Shown in pieces: positions 12,605 through 22,034 of a stretch of 35,403 bases of DNA (positions within the stretch are counted from its first letter, which is position 1; the number at the start of each line of letters is the position of its first letter). A program made the position numbers and the translations under genes. Source of the stretch: Salipaludibacillus aurantiacus (GTDB lineage Bacteria > Bacillota > Bacilli > Bacillales > Salisediminibacteriaceae). Where the stretch lies: NCBI RefSeq assembly GCF_900111295.1, contig NZ_FOGT01000027.1:1-35403 (forward strand). The letters are read 5' to 3'. The notes under the pieces are model-generated. The model made no database searches, was not told the DNA's origin, and worked only from the letters and a program-made list of their open reading frames with translations.

Positions 12605-13494
12605 TTTTCTTTTCTTCCTTTTTCAACATCTCTGTGGGTCACATAAGTGAAATAATCCAGTTGTTCCAGCCTTTTTTTAAAATATTCAGCTAATGTAACC
12701 GAGCGGTGTTTCCCGCCTGTACAGCCGATGGCCAGAATGAGCTGGCTTTTCCCTTCGCGTTTATAATGAGGAAGCATATATTGAAGCAAGTCATCCAGTT
12801 TGTCAATAAACTGCTGTGTTTCTTTCCATTTTAATACATAATCAGAAACTTCTTTATCAAGCCCGGTTTGCGGCCGCATATGATCGATGTAATGGGGGTT
12901 TGGAAGGAACCTTACGTCAAACACCAGGTCTGCATCTATAGGAATGCCATGTTTGTATCCGAATGACAGCACATGCACACTAAATGATTCCCTTGCTTCT
13001 GAAGAGAACCGGTTTAAAATACGCTCTCTAAGTTCGAGGGGCTTTAAATCGGTTGTATCAATAATCATCTGCGCTTGTCCTCTCAGGTCATCCAGCATTT
13101 CCCGTTCCGCTGTAATCCCTTCAAGAGGCCCTCCCCCGTCTGCCAGCGGGTGGGACCTCCTTGTTTCTTTATAGCGTCTCACAAGCACCGTGTCTTTAGC
13201 ATCTAAAAATACAATTTGCGGAGTGACTTTCGATTCTGAAGAAATAGCATTTATAGACTCAAATAAATGATCAAAGAATTCCCGCCCTCTCAAATCAATG
13301 ACTAAAGCCACTTTTTTCATTCTGCCCCCTGAACCTTCTACTAAATCAATAAATTTAGGAATAAGTGCGGGAGGTAAATTATCGACACAGAAATATCCCA
13401 TATCTTCAAAGCTTTGTACTGCAACCGTCTTACCGGCTCCAGACATACCGGTGATTATAACTAATTCAATATTTTCCGAGGCTTTCTCTGTCAC
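12601..13494 (-). CDS. rapZ: RapZ/YvcJ family nucleotide-binding protein
   Basis: A P-loop ATP/GTP-binding protein of 297 residues. In E. coli RapZ is an adaptor that directs decay of the GlmZ small RNA. B. subtilis YvcJ hydrolyses nucleotides and affects competence. The Walker A motif [10 protein letters not shown] lies near residues 16-25 and is followed by [10 protein letters not shown]. The C-terminal domain with [13 protein letters not shown] and a terminal basic segment is complete. The start codon is GTG with AGGGGGAG about seven bases upstream. It is 20 bases after yvcI and overlaps the yvcK start. Confidence 0.95.
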   Translation of the reverse strand: MTEKASENIELVIITGMSGAGKTVAVQSFEDMGYFCVDNLPPALIPKFIDLVEGSGGRMKKVALVIDLRGREFFDHLFESINAISSESKVTPQIVFLDAKDTVLVRRYKETRRSHPLADGGGPLEGITAEREMLDDLRGQAQMIIDTTDLKPLELRERILNRFSSEARESFSVHVLSFGYKHGIPIDADLVFDVRFLPNPHYIDHMRPQTGLDKEVSDYVLKWKETQQFIDKLDDLLQYMLPHYKREGKSQLILAIGCTGGKHRSVTLAEYFKKRLEQLDYFTYVTHRDVEKGRKEN

Positions 13495-13514
13495 AGGAAA
13501 CTCCCCCTTTCATA

Positions 13515-14000
13515 TCAGCCTTTAGTTTTTTTAATGAGTTCTCCTTCAGCCTCCAGATTACTGGATAGGAGATCCATATTTTCATTATAAGTAAACGTCC
13601 CGTAAATCAGGCTGTCTTTATTCAGTACGTGGTCGAAAATCATGTAGTCTCCCCCTGCCATAGGCAGGTTTGGAATGGCGTTTACAGGCACCCATGCTAA
13701 ATCTCCCTCCGGAGATTGTTCCAGGAGATCTCCCGAAAACTCCGTTGCTTTAAATGTAAACATCATCCACTCTTTTACCACAGAACCTTTATTCTCTATA
13801 ACAAAGGTAAAGATTCCTTTTAACCGGGGGTTATTAAGTGAAATCCCCGTTTCTTCTTTATACTCTCTTACAGCACTTTCAAGTATAGATTCTCTTAGTT
13901 CCATTTTACCGCCCGGTGCTACCCACCAGCCGCGGCTTGGCTTTTTTAATAAGAGAACCTGATCGTTTTTCCGTAATATACAATTGGATACACGCTGCAA
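13515..14000 (-). CDS. yvcI: Nudix hydrolase YvcI
   Basis: Probable nucleoside-diphosphate-X pyrophosphatase of unknown substrate. The Nudix box is complete (GGKMELRESILESAVREYK followed by EETGI), preceded by RGWWVAP. The longest frame starts 16 codons upstream, but I place the start at a TTG encoding MQRVSNCILR, because GGAGG lies eight bases before it and the B. subtilis protein (about 158 residues, MTYLQRVTNC) aligns there. This gives 161 residues. It is the first gene of the yvcI-rapZ-yvcK-whiA-crh unit, behind a sigma-A promoter. Confidence 0.9.
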   Translation of the reverse strand: MQRVSNCILRKNDQVLLLKKPSRGWWVAPGGKMELRESILESAVREYKEETGISLNNPRLKGIFTFVIENKGSVVKEWMMFTFKATEFSGDLLEQSPEGDLAWVPVNAIPNLPMAGGDYMIFDHVLNKDSLIYGTFTYNENMDLLSSNLEAEGELIKKTKG

Positions 14001-14082
14001 TAAGATCGCCTCCGTAAGCCGTTTATTACAATATATGTGTTTTATCATTTTTAAGGCGAAAAATATAACAGAATCTTATAAC

Positions 14083-14112
14083 AGTATACTACATCTCTTT
14101 TGAAACGACCAA
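14083..14112 (-). promoter_or_regulatory. Sigma-A promoter of the yvcI-rapZ-yvcK-whiA unit
   Basis: On the minus strand TTGGTC (14107-14112) is followed after 18 bases by TATACT (14083-14088). It is about 80 bases upstream of the TTG start of yvcI. Confidence 0.6.
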
Positions 14113-14122
14113 CGACAATACT

Positions 14123-14159
14123 AAAAAACAAAAAAATAGCACGGGCTTTCTGCCCGTGC
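14123..14159 (-). terminator. Strong intrinsic terminator between trxB and yvcI
   Basis: GCACGGGC and GCCCGTGC form a perfect 8-pair stem with a TTTCT loop (14139-14159). On the minus strand TATTTTTTTGTTTTTT follows. It lies about 450 bases beyond trxB, which already has its own terminator, so it may end a separate transcript. Confidence 0.9.
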
Positions 14160-14392
14160 CAAAAAGTAATATATAAAAAGGGGGTCAATTACTAACTACA
14201 TCTTAACGCTAATATGTTTCAGCATTGTTACAGGTTAGTTAAACACCGGTTACTTTTTGTAAATTTACTTATTAATCAATGTCAGAGAGTCATCCAAAAT
14301 TGACCAAATTAAGTATAACAGGGTTGTATATTTTATTAGTACAGGTACCGGAAAATTGGCTCGAATGAGAGAAAACGGTGACACCACAGGGA
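14123..14392 (-). ncRNA. Possible small RNA in the yvcI-trxB gap
   Basis: The 608-base gap 14001-14608 has no credible gene. On the minus strand a perfect TATAAT at 14392-14397, with only a weak TTAAAC 18 bases upstream, would start a transcript of about 260 bases ending at the strong terminator at 14139-14159. Only short frames without ribosome sites are present. This is a suggestion from signals alone. The upstream part (14401-14507) holds competing hairpins described under findings. Confidence 0.25.
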
Positions 14393-14532
14393 TTATAGCG
14401 CAGTCTGAAGGTCCAGTTTAACAAAGCTTCAGGCTGAGTGGTATTTGCCCTCACATGCACATAAATTTTCCCGAAGGATTGCTTCGGAAAAGTGGATTTT
14501 CAGCCTGTGCACCTGCGCTTACTCGTCGCAAA

Positions 14533-14605
14533 GAAAAGACATCCGAACAACATGTATTGTCCGGATGTCTTTAAAGGCCTGTTCTTTTGTTTAAGCCTCT
14601 TTAAT
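14533..14605 (-). terminator. trxB terminator within a repeated element, copy A
   Basis: On the minus strand AGACATCCGGACAA pairs with TTGTTCGGATGTCT around TACATG (14537-14570), a 14-pair stem with one G-U wobble, followed by TTTTCTTT. The hairpin, and the block AGCCT..ACAAAAGAA..AGG before it, recur in the same orientation after the TPR gene at 24904-24975. Confidence 0.9.
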
Positions 14606-14608
14606 GGC

Positions 14609-15586
<978 letters not shown>

Positions 15587-15615
15587 TTACTAAAAATAAT
15601 TTTAATTCCACGTCT

Positions 15616-15645
15616 ATAGTATTCAAAAACAGAGGCAATGTCCAA
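15616..15645 (-). promoter_or_regulatory. Candidate sigma-A promoter of trxB
   Basis: On the minus strand TTGGAC (15640-15645) is followed after 18 bases by TACTAT (15616-15621), about 50 bases before the trxB start. I saw no clear promoter for the divergent kinase gene in the rest of 15646-15844. Confidence 0.5.
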
Positions 15646-15844
15646 AAACTTGCTCACACTACCCCATGATTATCCTATCTAATTGTAGTTTAAACATATT
15701 CCCCCGTCCCATGCCATTCTTTTTAACCATGAACGAATCTTTGCCGGTTTTCAAAGCGGGTAAGATATTTCACTTTAGCAGTGGCAAACACCCAAACGAT
15801 TAAGGGCTCCTGGAATATACATAGGAGCAGAAGGAGTGGGGACC

Positions 15845-16531
15845 GTGGAAAAAATTAAGGGACATCCTTATATGATTAAACGGCAGCCTGAAGATAATGG
15901 AAAAAACGGGCACATTTATACCGGGTTCGATCTGGTAAGAAAGAAAACAGTAGCTGTAAAAGTATTCAAGTCACTGGATACAGCGAAGTATGAATATAAA
16001 ATAATGAAGAGTTATGGTAAGAGCTCCTTCTTGCCAATTTGCTATGACTTCTTTGTTATAAATAAGAAACCTCACCTCGTTATGGAATTCATCGACGGAT
16101 ATTCTTTAAAGAAATATCTGGTGAAATCCGGCAGTCTAAATGAACGGAAAGCTTTAAAAATCACAACCAATGTTGTCAAAGGCCTTTGTGACTTGCATAA
16201 ACAAGGGATTTACCATAACGATATTCATTTAAAAAATGTAATGATTGATAAACATAGCACTATTAAAATCATTGACTTTGGGAGAGCTTCAAAAAAACGG
16301 GGAGAAGTGAAAGACCTTTACAGAGCCGTATATATGAGTATTAAGCTGATCACTAATGATACGAGCAATGACTATATTGAAGATCTGGCTGTCGCTTCCC
16401 TCCCTTTAAAAGATGCTCTGGCAAAAAAAATAATAGAAAAAGGCATTCATCCCAGTAAGGAAAAAAGGTACCGGACGGCAAAAGAACTTCTCGCTGATTT
16501 AGAAAAATTAGGGACTTCTTTTAATAACTGA
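15845..16531 (+). CDS. Eukaryotic-type Ser/Thr protein kinase (small, soluble)
   Basis: A 228-residue single kinase domain with no membrane segment. I start it at a GTG eight bases after AAGGAG. Canonical residues are kept: a Gly-rich loop GKNGHIYTG (19-27), VAVK with Lys39, a likely helix-C Glu50, the catalytic loop HNDIHLKN (Asp126, Asn131) and DFG at 144-146. It is therefore probably active, unlike the tandem protein at 23177. It resembles small soluble Bacillus kinases of the YrzF type. The C-terminal lobe is short. It heads a plus-strand set with the GT2 and GT8 glycosyltransferase genes, so a role in surface or spore-coat assembly is possible but inferred. The target is unknown. Confidence 0.85.
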   Translation: MEKIKGHPYMIKRQPEDNGKNGHIYTGFDLVRKKTVAVKVFKSLDTAKYEYKIMKSYGKSSFLPICYDFFVINKKPHLVMEFIDGYSLKKYLVKSGSLNERKALKITTNVVKGLCDLHKQGIYHNDIHLKNVMIDKHSTIKIIDFGRASKKRGEVKDLYRAVYMSIKLITNDTSNDYIEDLAVASLPLKDALAKKIIEKGIHPSKEKRYRTAKELLADLEKLGTSFNN

Positions 16532-16581
16532 TTTATGCTTAAAAGCTTCTTTAAATCTTGGTTTTGTTAAACTATGTTGTT

Positions 16582-16607
16582 GATTTTCGTTTCAGGAAGC
16601 GAAAATC
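16582..16607 (+). other. Hairpin between kinase and GT2 genes
   Basis: GATTTTCG (16582-16589) and CGAAAATC (16600-16607) pair perfectly, extended inward by TT with AA and one wobble to a CAGG loop. There is no T tract after it, so it is not a typical terminator. It lies about 25 bases before the GT2 ribosome site. Confidence 0.5.
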
Positions 16608-16641
16608 TTAACTAACGATTGGTGAAAGGTATGGTTTTATT

Positions 16642-17442
16642 ATGGGTAATCCATTATTTACGGTTGTTATTCCCACTTACAACCGGTGGCGCATGATTGA
16701 CACTGCAATCAGAAGTGTTATGACCCAGACGGAGAAAAACTGGAAAATGCTTATTATCGACGATGCTTCCGACCAGGATATACCTCTCTTTTTAAAAAAA
16801 TTAATTAAAAAAGACCCCAGAATTACTTTTAAAAGGCTAAGTAAGAACGTCGGCATCTCACAAGTGATGAATCATGCAGTCAGAACCGTCAGCACACCGT
16901 ATTTTATTCAGCTTGACTCAGATGACTGGCTGGACAAATCAACCCTGGAACATTTTACGAAAGCTATTCAGGAAGCTGACGAAAATACAGCTTTATTTTA
17001 TGCAAATACAGCTATCCACGTTCAAGAAAGAGGCCGCTGGAAAGTTAAAAAGAAAGTCAGCCACAGGCAGTTTAAAGATAGGTATGATTTTCTGACCTAC
17101 CTGACTTATATAATCAGTCCAAGGTGTTACCGGACTAACGCTGTACTGGACGTAGGCGGATGGGACACCAGCGATAAATTTGACGGGAGAATAATGGAAG
17201 ACAGGAGAATTTGCCTTAAACTCATGGAGAAATATCCGTGGTTTTACATTGACCGCTATTTATATAACCGGACGAAACACCGCTCGCAATTATCCACTTC
17301 TAACAACATTGAAAAAAGGAACTATTTAAGAAGAGAAGTTATTGAACATTATTTAAAAAAGTGGGGGAACGAGTATGAACCGGTATTTTATAAAGAAGAA
17401 GACGGCTATTTAAAAATTGAAAAATTAATAAAAAAAGGTTAA
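16642..17442 (+). CDS. Family 2 (GT-A fold) glycosyltransferase
   Basis: A 266-residue inverting sugar transferase. The N terminus has FTVVIPTYNR, then the nucleotide-binding LIIDDASD, NVGISQVMNHAV and the metal-binding DxD element QLDSDDW near residues 94-99. The acceptor half includes GGWDTSDKFDGRIMEDRRICLKL, where an ED dipeptide is typical of the catalytic base region. No membrane segment follows, so the enzyme is soluble or peripheral, unlike polymerising synthases. AAAGG lies about 12 bases before the ATG. The acceptor and donor are not predictable. It is followed after 39 bases by the GT8 gene. The region is noticeably AT-rich compared with the his operon. Confidence 0.9.
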   Translation: MGNPLFTVVIPTYNRWRMIDTAIRSVMTQTEKNWKMLIIDDASDQDIPLFLKKLIKKDPRITFKRLSKNVGISQVMNHAVRTVSTPYFIQLDSDDWLDKSTLEHFTKAIQEADENTALFYANTAIHVQERGRWKVKKKVSHRQFKDRYDFLTYLTYIISPRCYRTNAVLDVGGWDTSDKFDGRIMEDRRICLKLMEKYPWFYIDRYLYNRTKHRSQLSTSNNIEKRNYLRREVIEHYLKKWGNEYEPVFYKEEDGYLKIEKLIKKG

Positions 17443-17481
17443 CAAATTGTTTTCTAGACTTTTTCCAGACAGGAGGCATTT

Positions 17482-18249
17482 ATGGAAACGATCCACATTG
17501 TGACAGCAGCTAATAACAAATATGCCGAACCGCTGGCGGTCATGTTATATTCACTGCTGAAGAATAAAACGAGTGACATGCCTGTTAAAATTTATATCAT
17601 TGACAGCCGTCTCACCTTCCAAAATAAAAGAAAAATAACAAAGGCCATCCAGCCGTATAAAAGTGAGGTGAAGTTTTTAAAAATTGACTCGTCACGCTAC
17701 AGCCAATTAAAAACTTCAGGTCACTTGACTAAAGAAACCTATTACCGGTTTTCTATTCCTGACATACTGGATAAAACCATTCAAAAAGCGCTCTATTTAG
17801 ATTGTGACATGGTCGTCAAAGGGGATGTTACTGATTTATGGAACCACGACCTCGGCAACAATATCGTAGGGGCAGTGGAAAATCCGGGGCTCACGCACAG
17901 GTTTAAGGATCTCTCCATCCCCGAAACATCAAAGTATTTTAATGCCGGGGTGTTGTTAATTAACCTGAAAAAGTGGAGAGAAAAAAACATGACGAAGCAT
18001 CTTTTGCATTATATTAAAAAAAATCATTCAAAAATTAAACTTTGCAGCCAGGATCCTTTAAATGCCCTGCTTCACAATAAATGGCTGAAAATAGACCCGG
18101 CGTGGAATTATCAAGTATTCCGTTACAGCGACCTTAAAATAGAACCCTCTATTATTCATTTTACGACTTATAAAAAACCATGGGAAGGATACAAACCGAA
18201 CTTCTTTGAAGAATATTTTAAATATGCGGAAGAGGCAGGTTTAAATTAA
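17482..18249 (+). CDS. Family 8 glycosyltransferase
   Basis: A 255-residue retaining transferase of the GspA, LgtC and glycogenin family, which use UDP-glucose or UDP-galactose. It starts with IHIVTAANNKYAEPLAVMLYSLL, has the substrate segment LTKETYYRFSIPDIL, the DxD metal site ALYLDCDMVVKGD near residues 100-104, NAGVLLINLKKWRE, and the C-terminal pair IIHFTTYKKPW. CAGGAGG precedes the ATG. It ends the plus-strand kinase-GT2-GT8 set. The convergent epimerase gene begins 168 bases on, and I see no clean terminator in that gap, only the weak GGCC repeat near 18288-18314. Confidence 0.92.
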   Translation: METIHIVTAANNKYAEPLAVMLYSLLKNKTSDMPVKIYIIDSRLTFQNKRKITKAIQPYKSEVKFLKIDSSRYSQLKTSGHLTKETYYRFSIPDILDKTIQKALYLDCDMVVKGDVTDLWNHDLGNNIVGAVENPGLTHRFKDLSIPETSKYFNAGVLLINLKKWREKNMTKHLLHYIKKNHSKIKLCSQDPLNALLHNKWLKIDPAWNYQVFRYSDLKIEPSIIHFTTYKKPWEGYKPNFFEEYFKYAEEAGLN

Positions 18250-18417
18250 GGGGGTATATATCAGGGATGGAAGAGATTAAGCCAGGAGGCCAAAAAAAGC
18301 GCTGTTAATGGCCATTCCAGGCGGAAACCTTAGAATTTTATCTACTATAAAAATTAACTATCTAAAAGTTTAAAAAGACAGGGGGAGGCGCCGGAAGGCA
18401 GAAGGACATTGTTTAGT

Positions 18418-19362
18418 CTATAAATTATAAAGAGCACGAATGTGGGAGGTTTGATGATAGAGCCCTTTTTCAAGAGAATATACCGGACAGTAACCGAAGT
18501 CTTTTTCAGCTTTCGAAATATCCGCCCACGTATGCGCCGCATCGCCAGGCTGCGCGGGGGTATGAATGACTTTTGCCTTCTTACCGCTGGCACTTTCAAT
18601 CAATGTGATAAGATCCATTAAACCGATCCGCGATCCTCCCCCAATATTATATGCCTCTCCCGACTTCCCGAACGCCATCGCTCTCATATTTGCATCAACA
18701 GCGTCTTTTATATAAGTGAAATCCCTCGTTTGTTTCCCTTCTCCGTACACAGTGATTGGTTTTTCTTCAAGTGTATTTCTTATAAACTGGTGAATTGCCA
18801 TGTCAGGCCTCTGCCTCGGTCCGAATACTGTAAAATACCTTAATGAAACGACTGGTATGCCGTAATTTTGATAATATAAGTGACACAAATGCTCGGCCGA
18901 TAATTTCGTGACTCCATACGGCGAAAACGGCGCGGGCAGCTTTTCTTCCCCGGTCGGACCGTTCATGGAGCCGTAAATGGAGGAAGAGGAAGCGTAAATC
19001 ATCTTTTTAACGCGACTGCCTTTAACAGCTTCAAGTATTTTCTGGGTGGCATATATATTATGGCTGACATACTGGAGAAAATCCTCCCCCCAGCTTTTCC
19101 TGACTCCCGGCAGTCCCGCCTGGTGAAACACATAATCATGGTCACTTACCAGGGTTTTCAGATCAAGCTCAAGAAGGTTTTTATTAATAATTTTAAAGTT
19201 TTTGTGATGTTTAAAGGGAGTTATATTTTTCAACTTTATGCTTTTGTCGTAATTATCCGTCAAACAGTCTATCCCGGTTACCGTGTAGCCTTCCTTTAAT
19301 AAACGCTCCGTAAGTGTTGAACCGACAAAACCGGCACTCCCCGTTACGATCGCCTTTTTCAT
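18418..19362 (-). CDS. NAD-dependent sugar epimerase/dehydratase (UDP-glucose 4-epimerase-like)
   Basis: Extended short-chain dehydrogenase of 314 residues acting on a nucleotide sugar. The Rossmann motif is VTGSAGFVGSTLTERLL. The catalytic Ser lies in YASSSSIYGS and the Tyr-Lys pair in SPYGVTKLSAEH. RYFTVFGPRQRPDMAI is typical of UDP-glucuronate and UDP-glucose 4-epimerases, and GKQTRDFTYIKD is the usual sugar-site motif. The order nucleotidyltransferase, UDP-sugar dehydrogenase, epimerase matches B. subtilis ytdA-ytcA-ytcB, so it is the likely YtcB counterpart. Because a UDP-glucose dehydrogenase is next door, UDP-glucuronate 4-epimerase activity (giving UDP-galacturonate) is a reasonable guess. 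Its start overlaps the preceding stop (ATGA). Confidence 0.9.
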   Translation of the reverse strand: MKKAIVTGSAGFVGSTLTERLLKEGYTVTGIDCLTDNYDKSIKLKNITPFKHHKNFKIINKNLLELDLKTLVSDHDYVFHQAGLPGVRKSWGEDFLQYVSHNIYATQKILEAVKGSRVKKMIYASSSSIYGSMNGPTGEEKLPAPFSPYGVTKLSAEHLCHLYYQNYGIPVVSLRYFTVFGPRQRPDMAIHQFIRNTLEEKPITVYGEGKQTRDFTYIKDAVDANMRAMAFGKSGEAYNIGGGSRIGLMDLITLIESASGKKAKVIHTPAQPGDAAHTWADISKAEKDFGYCPVYSLEKGLYHQTSHIRALYNL

Positions 19363-20423
19363 GTTCCTCCCTCTTTCTTCTTAAAAGTTGTTTGTTTATC
19401 CGGGATAATGACGGAAGACTTATCCGGGAATATTCCGCTTATATGCGACTCAGCATCACGGCTACCAGACACACTCGCTCCCTCTCCAACGATACTGTCT
19501 GAAATTTCAAAAGGAACATTTTCCAACCGGGCGCCTTTTAACACCACACTGTTTCTAATGCTGCATTTTTCGATCTTCGCACCAGAATCAACAGAGACAT
19601 AGGGGCCAATGACGGACTGTTTAATTTCACAGTTTTTGCCGATTTTTACAGGAGGAATAATAATCGAGTCTTGAGCTTTTTCTTTAACCTCGCTTAAACC
19701 TTCTTTGTTTTCCATTTGAAGCATCCATTTGTTAGCTTCAAGCCATCTTTCTACAGTGCCTACATCAGAGGCCGGTTTCCCCGTTATGACATAGTTAACC
19801 CGGTACCCGTGGTCAATGAGCCATTGTATAGCATCAGTAATTTCATATTCACCTCTTGCAGAAGGTTCAATAGATTGAATAGCTTTGAATATATACGGAG
19901 TAAATATATAAGCCCCTATTACAGCTAAATTAGACTTAGGGCGAGAAGGTTTTTCTTCTAAATTAACAATCTTTTTATCTTTTATTTCAGCAATGCCGTA
20001 ATCTTCCGGATGGCTGACCTCTTTAACTAAAACGGTACTGTGAATACCTTTTTTATTGAATTGATCTCTTAAAGCCAGCAGCGGTTCACAGATTAAGTTG
20101 TCTCCCAGCAACAGGACAAAGGGGTGTTTTCCAATAAAAGACTTCGCCTGCATTACTGCGTGCCCAATCCCTTTTTGTTCTGTCTGATAAATATAAGTGA
20201 CCGTTAAATCCGGGTCATTGACTGACTTTAAAACTTGTTTGAAGGACTCTTCCTGTTCAGGATGAATAACAATCCCGATTTCATTAATTCCCAGCTTCAT
20301 TAACTGAGTTAGTCCATAAAGGATCACTGGCTGATTAGCGACAGGCAATAATGGTTTCGGCTGCGTATAAGTAAAAGGCCTTAACCTCGTTCCTTTGCCT
20401 GCCCCGAGAATTAAACCTTTCAT
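19359..20423 (-). CDS. Sugar-1-phosphate nucleotidyltransferase, long RmlA-like form
   Basis: Makes an NDP-sugar from a sugar-1-phosphate. The 354 residues split into a catalytic GT-A-like domain (1-235) and a C-terminal left-handed beta-helix (about 255-335) with hexapeptide turns such as IIPPVKIGKNCEI and SVIGPYVSVDSGAKI. The signature GAGKGTRLRP, then KPLLPV, is at the N terminus. LLGDNL, EYEITDAIQWL and GTVERWLEAN follow. This matches the long glucose-1-phosphate thymidylyltransferase type; in this setting UTP:glucose-1-phosphate activity feeding the UDP-sugar dehydrogenase is equally possible. AAGGAG precedes the ATG. It lies 39 bases after the dehydrogenase and overlaps the epimerase start. 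Confidence 0.92.
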   Translation of the reverse strand: MKGLILGAGKGTRLRPFTYTQPKPLLPVANQPVILYGLTQLMKLGINEIGIVIHPEQEESFKQVLKSVNDPDLTVTYIYQTEQKGIGHAVMQAKSFIGKHPFVLLLGDNLICEPLLALRDQFNKKGIHSTVLVKEVSHPEDYGIAEIKDKKIVNLEEKPSRPKSNLAVIGAYIFTPYIFKAIQSIEPSARGEYEITDAIQWLIDHGYRVNYVITGKPASDVGTVERWLEANKWMLQMENKEGLSEVKEKAQDSIIIPPVKIGKNCEIKQSVIGPYVSVDSGAKIEKCSIRNSVVLKGARLENVPFEISDSIVGEGASVSGSRDAESHISGIFPDKSSVIIPDKQTTFKKKEGGT

Positions 20424-20462
20424 AACTTCAATCTCCTTTTTTATTTTTGTTGCATCAGCTGA

Positions 20463-21752
20463 TTAAAAATAGCCGATTCCTTCGTAATAAAAGCCCAGCT
20501 TTTTTATTTTGCTGGCATTCATGACATTCCGCCCGTCAAATATATTAGGACTGCCAACGAGCTGGCATATTTTAGCCCAGTCAAGTTCTTCGTACTCGGG
20601 CCAATCAGTGCAAATAAGAATAACATCCGCCGATTCTGCAGCTTTATAAGGGTCTTTAAATTGCTTAACTCCCTGGTCAGTCCAATCAGAAGATAGTTTA
20701 ACAACAGGGTCATGAACATTAATTTCAGCATGTTCTTCCAGCAAACGTTCCATTATTAAATAAGAAACCGATTCCCGTGTATCATCTGTATGAGGTTTAA
20801 AAGCTAAACCGAATAACGCTGCTTTTTTCCCTTTTAGAAAACCCAGTTTTTTCTTTATTTTTTCAATGAAATAGCCGCCCTGGTTCCTGTTAATTTCATC
20901 TACTTTATTCAAGATTTCCAATGGGCTTTCCCAGGAGTCAGCTGTATAGATTAATTCCTTAACATCTTTAGGAAAACATGATCCGCCGTATCCCAGCCCT
21001 GCTTTTAAAAAGTGAGGACCAATCCGGGGATCAAGCCCCATTCCGTGTGCCACGTCCTGAATATTGACCTGAAGTTTGTCACACAGTTTGGCCATTTCAT
21101 TAATAAAAGAAATTTTAGCAGCAAGAAACGAATTTGACGCATACTTAATCATTTCAGCAGCTTTTGGGGTTGTTTCAATTACCGGACATGACCAGTTTTG
21201 ATAAAGCATACGCAGCTGATTGGCTGCTTTCCGGTCATGGGTTCCTATGACAATACGGTCTGGATGAAGGGCATCTTCCAAGGCGCTTCCTTCTCTTAAG
21301 AATTCAGGATTCATAACTGTTTTAACGGGTGAGCTGTTTTGAGCGGCCTCTTCTATCCAATTCTGTACTTTCTCTGTTGTTCCAATTGGCACCGTACTTT
21401 TTAGGACGACTGTCTTTTCTGAGTTTATATATTTGCCTATCATCTTTGCAGCATCTTTCACATAGCTCAGATCAGCACTTCCGTTAGCAAGTGACGGAGT
21501 ACCGACTGTAATAAAAATAAGATCATTCTGTTCGACAGCTTTTTTAAGGTCAGTTGTAAAAAAGACGTTTTTATTTAAATGACTGCTCAGAATTTTTTGC
21601 AAGCCGGGCTCATAGAAATAAACGTTACCTTGGTTTAATGAATCTATTTTTTTTTGATCTATATCGACTCCTGTAACGGTATGGCCATGCTCAGCAAGGA
21701 CCAGCCCGGTAGTCGTGCCGACATATCCCATTCCTATGAATAATACCTTCAT
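20463..21752 (-). CDS. UDP-glucose 6-dehydrogenase family protein (YtcA/TuaD-like)
   Basis: Oxidises the C6 hydroxyl of a UDP-sugar, typically UDP-glucose to UDP-glucuronate, with two NAD. The 429-residue length is normal. VLFIGMGYVGTTTGLVLAEHG binds NAD (1-23). The three family domains follow, with MNPEFLREGSALEDALHPDRIVIG around residue 150, EMIKYASNSFLAAKISFINE, the catalytic Cys in GYGGSCFPKD near 258 and GLAFKPHTDDTRES near 320. ATG follows a GGAGGAGGG ribosome site. It is the first gene of the minus-strand dehydrogenase-nucleotidyltransferase-epimerase set, divergent from the GT4 gene across a 328-base control region. Confidence 0.95.
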   Translation of the reverse strand: MKVLFIGMGYVGTTTGLVLAEHGHTVTGVDIDQKKIDSLNQGNVYFYEPGLQKILSSHLNKNVFFTTDLKKAVEQNDLIFITVGTPSLANGSADLSYVKDAAKMIGKYINSEKTVVLKSTVPIGTTEKVQNWIEEAAQNSSPVKTVMNPEFLREGSALEDALHPDRIVIGTHDRKAANQLRMLYQNWSCPVIETTPKAAEMIKYASNSFLAAKISFINEMAKLCDKLQVNIQDVAHGMGLDPRIGPHFLKAGLGYGGSCFPKDVKELIYTADSWESPLEILNKVDEINRNQGGYFIEKIKKKLGFLKGKKAALFGLAFKPHTDDTRESVSYLIMERLLEEHAEINVHDPVVKLSSDWTDQGVKQFKDPYKAAESADVILICTDWPEYEELDWAKICQLVGSPNIFDGRNVMNASKIKKLGFYYEGIGYF

Positions 21753-21783
21753 GTCCTTATCCCTCCTCCCGGCGTTATGCTTT

Positions 21784-21835
21784 TAATATATGGTCAGATC
21801 CTCTATTGGAAACGGCACTTAACCTGTCCGGTTAA
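21784..21835 (-). promoter_or_regulatory. Candidate promoter and operator of the UDP-sugar dehydrogenase gene
   Basis: On the minus strand CATATATTA (21784-21792) fits CATANNNTA, the -10 of the sporulation factor sigma-K, and nearly the sigma-E -10. No matching -35 is clear. Upstream, TTAACC-N5-GGTTAA (21819-21835) is an operator-like inverted repeat. Both lie within 85 bases of the start codon. Confidence 0.3.
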
Positions 21836-21892
21836 TCTATTTTAGTGGTTTAAGAGAAATTTGCTTAAAACTGTTTCTATTAAAAACAAAGC

Positions 21893-21923
21893 GCCCGGCT
21901 TAATCATAGTGATTAAGCCGGGC
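21893..21923. repeat. Perfect 14-base inverted repeat in the divergent region
   Basis: GCCCGGCTTAATCA and its exact complement flank a TAG loop. On the minus strand GCTTTGTTTTTAAT follows, so it is terminator-like in that direction, although no minus-strand gene ends nearby. It may be a leader attenuator or a remnant of a lost gene. Confidence 0.7.
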
Positions 21924-22006
21924 ACCTTTGTGTCAACGGATTTCACTATTAATAAGGAAACCAGAAAATTTTTTTACTAATTTGTCTTTAGTGTGTGGCT
22001 GTCCAC

Positions 22007-22034
22007 GCTTATTCAAGATGCTGTGCATAGCATA
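22007..22034 (+). promoter_or_regulatory. Candidate sporulation-type promoter of the GT4 gene
   Basis: CATAGCATA (22026-22034) fits the sigma-K -10 pattern CATANNNTA. GCTTATT (22007-22013) differs at one position from the sigma-E -35 pattern KMATATT, but the 12-base spacing is shorter than usual. It ends about 45 bases before the GT4 start. The evidence is weak. Confidence 0.25.

Noticed and set aside
13515-14048. Longer ATG start for yvcI (177 residues)
   Set aside because: There is no ribosome site at that ATG, while GGAGG sits eight bases before the TTG that matches the B. subtilis start.
16582-16607. Terminator between the kinase and GT2 genes
   Set aside because: The hairpin is good but lacks a T run on either strand, so it is listed only as a hairpin.
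18250-18417. Terminator between the convergent GT8 and epimerase genes
   Set aside because: Only GGCC-type short repeats and a GGCGCC palindrome; no stem with a T tract was found.
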